Positions 6,017 through 8,750 of a DNA stretch of 8,750 bases are shown here, one piece after another. Every line of letters starts with the position of its first letter. Within the stretch, counting starts at the first letter, position 1. The DNA comes from Candidatus Omnitrophota bacterium (GTDB lineage: Bacteria; Omnitrophota; Gorgyraeia; Gorgyraeales; Gorgyraeaceae). The notes beneath the pieces were generated by a model that saw only the letters and a list, made by a program, of their open reading frames with translations, made no database searches and was not told the DNA's origin. A program made the position numbers and the translations under genes. Location of the stretch: NCBI GenBank assembly GCA_020057645.1, contig JAGVFL010000109.1, positions 1 to 8,750 on the forward strand, given 5' to 3'.

Positions 6017-6925
6017 ATGTTTTTGGTCGAAATCGGATATCGGATAACAAAAGAGTTTATTTCATTAACTGCTCTGGTTTTCCCGTATTTTGTATTTGGA
6101 ACTGCTTTTGGCGCGCTTCTGGATGTATATTTAAAACCCGATTTTGCCTTTAAGTTTTTCAAACGCGGCACCTCGTCTGTAATAAATGCAAGTATTTTAG
6201 GAGCAGTCCTTCCAGGTTGCTCTTGCGCTACCATCCCCATGGCTCAGGGTTTAAAAGAAAAGGGGACAAGACTTGGCGCTGTGGCCAGCTTTATTATGGT
6301 CTCGCCTCTTCTTAGTCCGCATACGGTGGTATTGACCTTTGCAATGTTAGGGTGGAAATTCACTCTTGCCCGGGTGATATTTTCTTTAACAGGGGCAATC
6401 CTTTTAGGAATCATTTTCAACCATCTTGAAAAGAGAAAAGCGAAAGGTTTTGTTAATCAAAATACGTCACCAAAAGATGCCTGCGCCCTATGTCCTAATG
6501 CTTGCGAAATAGAAGAGAAGAAAAATTTCTTCAAAAGTTTTTTTACTATTCTAAAAAGCCTTGGTAAATATTTTCTGTTAGGCATGTTTATTGCGAGCCT
6601 GCTTACGGTTCTTGTTCCGGAAGACGCAATACCAAAACATATCGGTTCATCCGGGGCATTTACATATCTTGTAGCCATTTTAGTAGGCATACCTTTATAT
6701 GTATGTGAAGGCGAAGAAATCCCTATCACCTTGGCCCTCCTCAAACTTGGCCTCGGCGCAGGGCCTTCGTTTGCCTTTCTTTTGGGTTCAGTAGGAACGT
6801 GTATCCCGACTATGATTATGGCGCAGAAAATTATCGGTAAAAGACCAACTCTTTTTTACATCGTCTTCTGGATAATTTTTACTTTAAGCTCAGGGCTTTT
6901 GTTTAGTTTGTTTTTTAAAGGTTAG
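6017..6925 (+). CDS. DUF318/ArsP-type permease, SO_0444-like metal efflux candidate
   Basis: This inner-membrane permease of 302 residues belongs to the ArsP_1 (DUF318) superfamily, which includes exporters of trivalent organoarsenicals (ArsP) and the Cu/Zn-linked SO_0444 group. Hydrophobic segments lie at about 14-36, 55-77, 86-110, 115-135, 180-200, 214-230, 250-270 and 278-300. The family hallmark is G67-C-S-C70-A-T-I-P-M-A-Q-G-L followed by LGAVASFIMVSPLLSP; the cysteine pair is the likely soft-metal contact. A polar loop (about 137-172) holds C156-A-L-C159-P-N-A-C163, a compact CxxCxxxC metal-binding-like motif. A second half repeats the pattern with VCEGEEIPI (229-237) and GTCIPT (260-265). 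GAGGAG (6003-6008) is a good ribosome binding site. It lies 38 bases behind the CadC-like regulator, so it is most likely the efflux module that regulator controls. The substrate is uncertain. Confidence 0.85.
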   Translation: MFLVEIGYRITKEFISLTALVFPYFVFGTAFGALLDVYLKPDFAFKFFKRGTSSVINASILGAVLPGCSCATIPMAQGLKEKGTRLGAVASFIMVSPLLSPHTVVLTFAMLGWKFTLARVIFSLTGAILLGIIFNHLEKRKAKGFVNQNTSPKDACALCPNACEIEEKKNFFKSFFTILKSLGKYFLLGMFIASLLTVLVPEDAIPKHIGSSGAFTYLVAILVGIPLYVCEGEEIPITLALLKLGLGAGPSFAFLLGSVGTCIPTMIMAQKIIGKRPTLFYIVFWIIFTLSSGLLFSLFFKG

Positions 6926-6930
6926 TCATT

Positions 6931-7881
6931 GTGATATCTAAAATTTTTATTGGAATTATTCTATATTTGACTCTGCTGCCCAGTTTTGCTAATGCGGGAA
7001 GTCTGCAAATCTCTGGAGGTGTCGACGGTCGTTATGTGAATACTGATGGCAACGAAAATGATGTTGTTGTGGAGGGCTTGTTCTTGAATATTAGAAAGGT
7101 TTTTAGCGACGAAAAAGGAGATCGTCTCATTGCAGTAGGCCAGTTAGATATGGACAATAATTTCAAGGATATAAGGCCATACCAGACGTATCTTCAATAC
7201 AAAGGCCCCTTAGGCAAATGGAATATCAAGGCAGGCCACTATATTTTACCGTTTGGGTTGCTCTCTAATTACGATACCGAACGGCTGATTTTAAAGACAA
7301 TAGAAGATGTGAACATGGGAATAAAGTTAGACACGGGAGTAGAACTATTAGGTTTTTTTAAGGATTTTGACTACGCGGTTTCTCTTAGCCAAGGCGCGGG
7401 AAGAAATAGGTTAACCGATGTAGATAACGACAAACTTCTGACCGCAAGATTAGGCTGGCAGGGCGAAGATATAAATATAGGAATATCAGGCCTTATCGGA
7501 GAGGTTTTAACCGATAAATATTCTTTAATGCGGCAGGATTTAAGCCAAAAAAGTGTTTATGAAAAACGGATCGGACTGGATATTACAAAATTCGCAGGGC
7601 CTCTTATTTTAATGGGAGAGTTTCTCGTAGGAGAGGATGGCAAAGAAACCGTGGGCGGCGGATTGCTCAAAACCGATTATGCCCTAACTCCTAAGCTTGA
7701 ACTTAATCTCAAATATGCGCATTGGCAAAGAAGCGGTGGTAGGAATTTTATTGGAGCAGGATTTTCTTATGAACTATTAAAAGGGCTATTTTTAAGAATT
7801 GCGGATGAATACCAATTCGGCAAGGAGAATGAAAATGCTGCGACATTTCAGACTTATTTTGAATTTGCCAAGCAGTTTTAA
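6931..7881 (+). CDS. outer-membrane beta-barrel protein (porin-like)
   Basis: A Sec signal peptide with a hydrophobic core (residues 5-18) ends at A20-N-A22, leaving a mature protein of 294 residues. The mature part consists of alternating amphipathic beta strands with aromatic girdle residues and Asp/Asn/Gly-rich turns. Its last strand ends Y-F-E-F-A-K-Q-F, a C-terminal Phe signal recognised by the BAM assembly machinery. This makes it an outer-membrane barrel, plausibly a 14-16-strand porin-like channel. No precise family is recognised. It starts at GTG, 5 bases after the permease stop, with a weak AAAGG (6917-6921) as the only ribosome binding site; no other in-frame start keeps the signal peptide. 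Its place directly behind the permease suggests an outer-membrane exit or entry route for the same substrate, unlike the RND/TolC arrangement (inference). Confidence 0.78.
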   Translation: MISKIFIGIILYLTLLPSFANAGSLQISGGVDGRYVNTDGNENDVVVEGLFLNIRKVFSDEKGDRLIAVGQLDMDNNFKDIRPYQTYLQYKGPLGKWNIKAGHYILPFGLLSNYDTERLILKTIEDVNMGIKLDTGVELLGFFKDFDYAVSLSQGAGRNRLTDVDNDKLLTARLGWQGEDINIGISGLIGEVLTDKYSLMRQDLSQKSVYEKRIGLDITKFAGPLILMGEFLVGEDGKETVGGGLLKTDYALTPKLELNLKYAHWQRSGGRNFIGAGFSYELLKGLFLRIADEYQFGKENENAATFQTYFEFAKQF

Positions 7882-8443
7882 GATACTTGAGATATTGATA
7901 TCTTTACTGCTTGTTTCAGCGATTGCCTACGCTGATGTCTGTGTGTGGCGTGACCCTGAGCGCACAATGCAGAAGATTTTCCCGCAAGCAAGCGATTACA
8001 AAACGATAACAGTAAAAATAACGCCCGAACATATAAAACTTATAGAGAAAGCTATTGACACAAACCTTGGTGAGTCAGAAAAAGGCGAGTTTAATTTTTA
8101 CGATATCATGGGAATCGTTAACGACAAGACAGAGAAAATCGGAACAATCATTGCGCTGGCCGGTAAGGGTGAATATGGCGTCATTGAAGTAGTTATTGGT
8201 ATTGATAATAAAAATAAGATTGTGGGAGCGTATATTCAGCGGTCGCGGGAACGGGTTACAAAAGAACTTCAGTCATCAGAGTTTTTAAGCCAATTTAAAA
8301 ACAAGACCAAAGACGATAGTTTCGAACTTGGCAAAGACATAAAGCTGGCATCCAGCGATGCCGAAGCAGCATCGCGTGTTGTATCATTTGTTATTAAGAA
8401 AATGCTTATATTTTACAATGAGTTGAGGCAAAATAGAGAATGA
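7835..8443 (+). CDS. exported FMN_bind-like domain protein lacking the flavinylation Thr
   Basis: This 202-residue protein has an N-terminal hydrophobic stretch (about 17-31) and a likely signal-peptidase site A31-Y-A33, so it is periplasmic or membrane-tethered. The C-terminal half (about 95-192) resembles the FMN_bind domain of RnfG/NosR-type proteins: strands VIEVVIGIDNKNKIVGAYI, then the variable KELQSSEFLSQF region, then the terminal block. In that family a Thr in S-G-A-T-x-T-S receives FMN from ApbE. Here the aligned segment is S174-D-A-E177-A-A-S-R-V-V, with Glu in place of Thr, so covalent flavin attachment by the normal route is unlikely. The frame is open from ATG 7799, but AAGGAG (7822-7827) 7 bases before ATG 7835 decides the start. 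The gene overlaps the barrel gene by 47 bp, which implies tight coupling. The FMN_bind assignment is from pattern and not certain. Confidence 0.72.
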   Translation: MLRHFRLILNLPSSFKILEILISLLLVSAIAYADVCVWRDPERTMQKIFPQASDYKTITVKITPEHIKLIEKAIDTNLGESEKGEFNFYDIMGIVNDKTEKIGTIIALAGKGEYGVIEVVIGIDNKNKIVGAYIQRSRERVTKELQSSEFLSQFKNKTKDDSFELGKDIKLASSDAEAASRVVSFVIKKMLIFYNELRQNRE

Positions 8444-8459
8444 GCAAAGGAGGCAGAAG

Positions 8460-8705
8460 ATGACAGAAGAAATAAAGGTTGTAAAAACACTCGACTGCAA
8501 AGGGGAATGTTGCCCTACACCATACATTAAATCAAAAAGGATACTGTCTAAACTGCGCATAGGAGAAATATTAAAGATAATTGTTGATCAACAAGGTCCT
8601 CATATCAATCTTCCCAAAAGCCTTGCCGAGGACGGCCATACTATATTAAGTTGCAAGCAGGTTAACGAGACAGACTGGGAAATAATTGTTAAGAAAGACG
8701 GGTGA
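8460..8705 (+). CDS. TusA/SirA-family sulfur carrier protein
   Basis: This 81-residue cytoplasmic protein has the TusA signature: a strand ending L-D-C-K-G, then C17-C18-P19-T20-P21 (the CPxP motif), a helix PYIKSKRILSKL, the strand EILKIIVDQQG, and a final strand WEIIVKK. C18 is the conserved cysteine that carries a persulfide in TusA proteins, which relay sulfur for tRNA thiolation, molybdenum-cofactor work or sulfur oxidation. C13 and C17 are extra thiols near the active site. A strong AAAGGAGG (8446-8453) precedes the ATG by 6 bases, and the gene follows the FMN_bind-like gene after 16 bases. Being in a metal-response operon rather than beside tRNA genes suggests a specialised sulfur-relay role with its neighbours (inference). 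Confidence 0.88.
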   Translation: MTEEIKVVKTLDCKGECCPTPYIKSKRILSKLRIGEILKIIVDQQGPHINLPKSLAEDGHTILSCKQVNETDWEIIVKKDG

Positions 8706-8709
8706 ATTT

Positions 8710-8750
8710 ATGGCTGATGTGTCTATAGACCTGCTTATTTCTACAATGAA
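8710..8750 (+). CDS. start of a further operon gene (truncated by window edge)
   Basis: ATG at 8710 lies 4 bases after the TusA-like stop and opens a frame reading MADVSIDLLISTM that runs to the edge. There is no strong Shine-Dalgarno sequence, only a G-rich GACGGGTG within the preceding stop region, so translation probably depends on coupling. Thirteen residues are too few for a family call. Its position makes it likely to be another component of the same operon. Confidence 0.5.
   Translation, partial: MADVSIDLLISTM

Noticed and set aside
8710..8750. Naming the last gene from its first 13 residues
   Set aside because: The fragment is too short to support any family assignment.

Overview
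The window comes from a diderm (Gram-negative-type) bacterium with a moderately AT-rich genome. The envelope genes show this: a lipoprotein with an LTGC lipobox and a peptidoglycan-binding domain, a signal-peptide-bearing beta-barrel protein ending in Phe, and an exported flavin-domain protein. Codon use favours AUA, AGA/AGG and AAA. The TPR, PilZ and small PC4-like genes, together with the base composition, suggest an uncultivated lineage of the Omnitrophota/PVC type. That is an impression, not a demonstration. All convincing genes are on the + strand.

Left block (about 64-4759) reads as one tight operon. It runs TPR scaffold protein, PilZ (c-di-GMP) protein, peptidoglycan-binding lipoprotein, RluA-type pseudouridine synthase, CNNM/CBS membrane protein without its usual C-terminal domain, BaiN/HI0933-type flavoprotein, and a 77-residue PC4/YdbC-like protein. 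Genes overlap by 4 bp, abut exactly, or lie a few bases apart. A consensus-like promoter precedes the first gene and implies a leaderless or nearly leaderless start at 101.

Middle (about 4790-5530) is about 740 bp without a credible gene. It is a patchwork of about 71% GC (4881-5000) and very AT-rich DNA (about 22% GC over 5091-5150). It carries many short GC hairpins and one perfect 16-bp-arm inverted repeat (5019-5060). It looks like an acquired or repetitive non-coding island and separates the two operons.

Right block (about 5548-8750, open at the right edge) is a second operon. It starts with a strong promoter and a candidate operator at the start site. Its genes are a CadC-like ArsR/SmtB metal sensor with all four Cd/Pb-type cysteines, a DUF318/ArsP-type (SO_0444-like) permease with a CSC motif and a CxxCxxxC loop, an outer-membrane beta-barrel, an exported FMN_bind-like protein whose flavinylation Thr position is Glu, a TusA-type sulfur carrier protein, and the first 13 codons of another gene. 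Together these place a sensor, an inner-membrane permease, a periplasmic (possibly redox) protein, an outer-membrane channel and a persulfide carrier under one promoter. The natural reading is a trans-envelope, metal-responsive system linked to thiol/sulfur chemistry. This is the best candidate in the window for an undescribed system. Its substrate cannot be read from the sequence.
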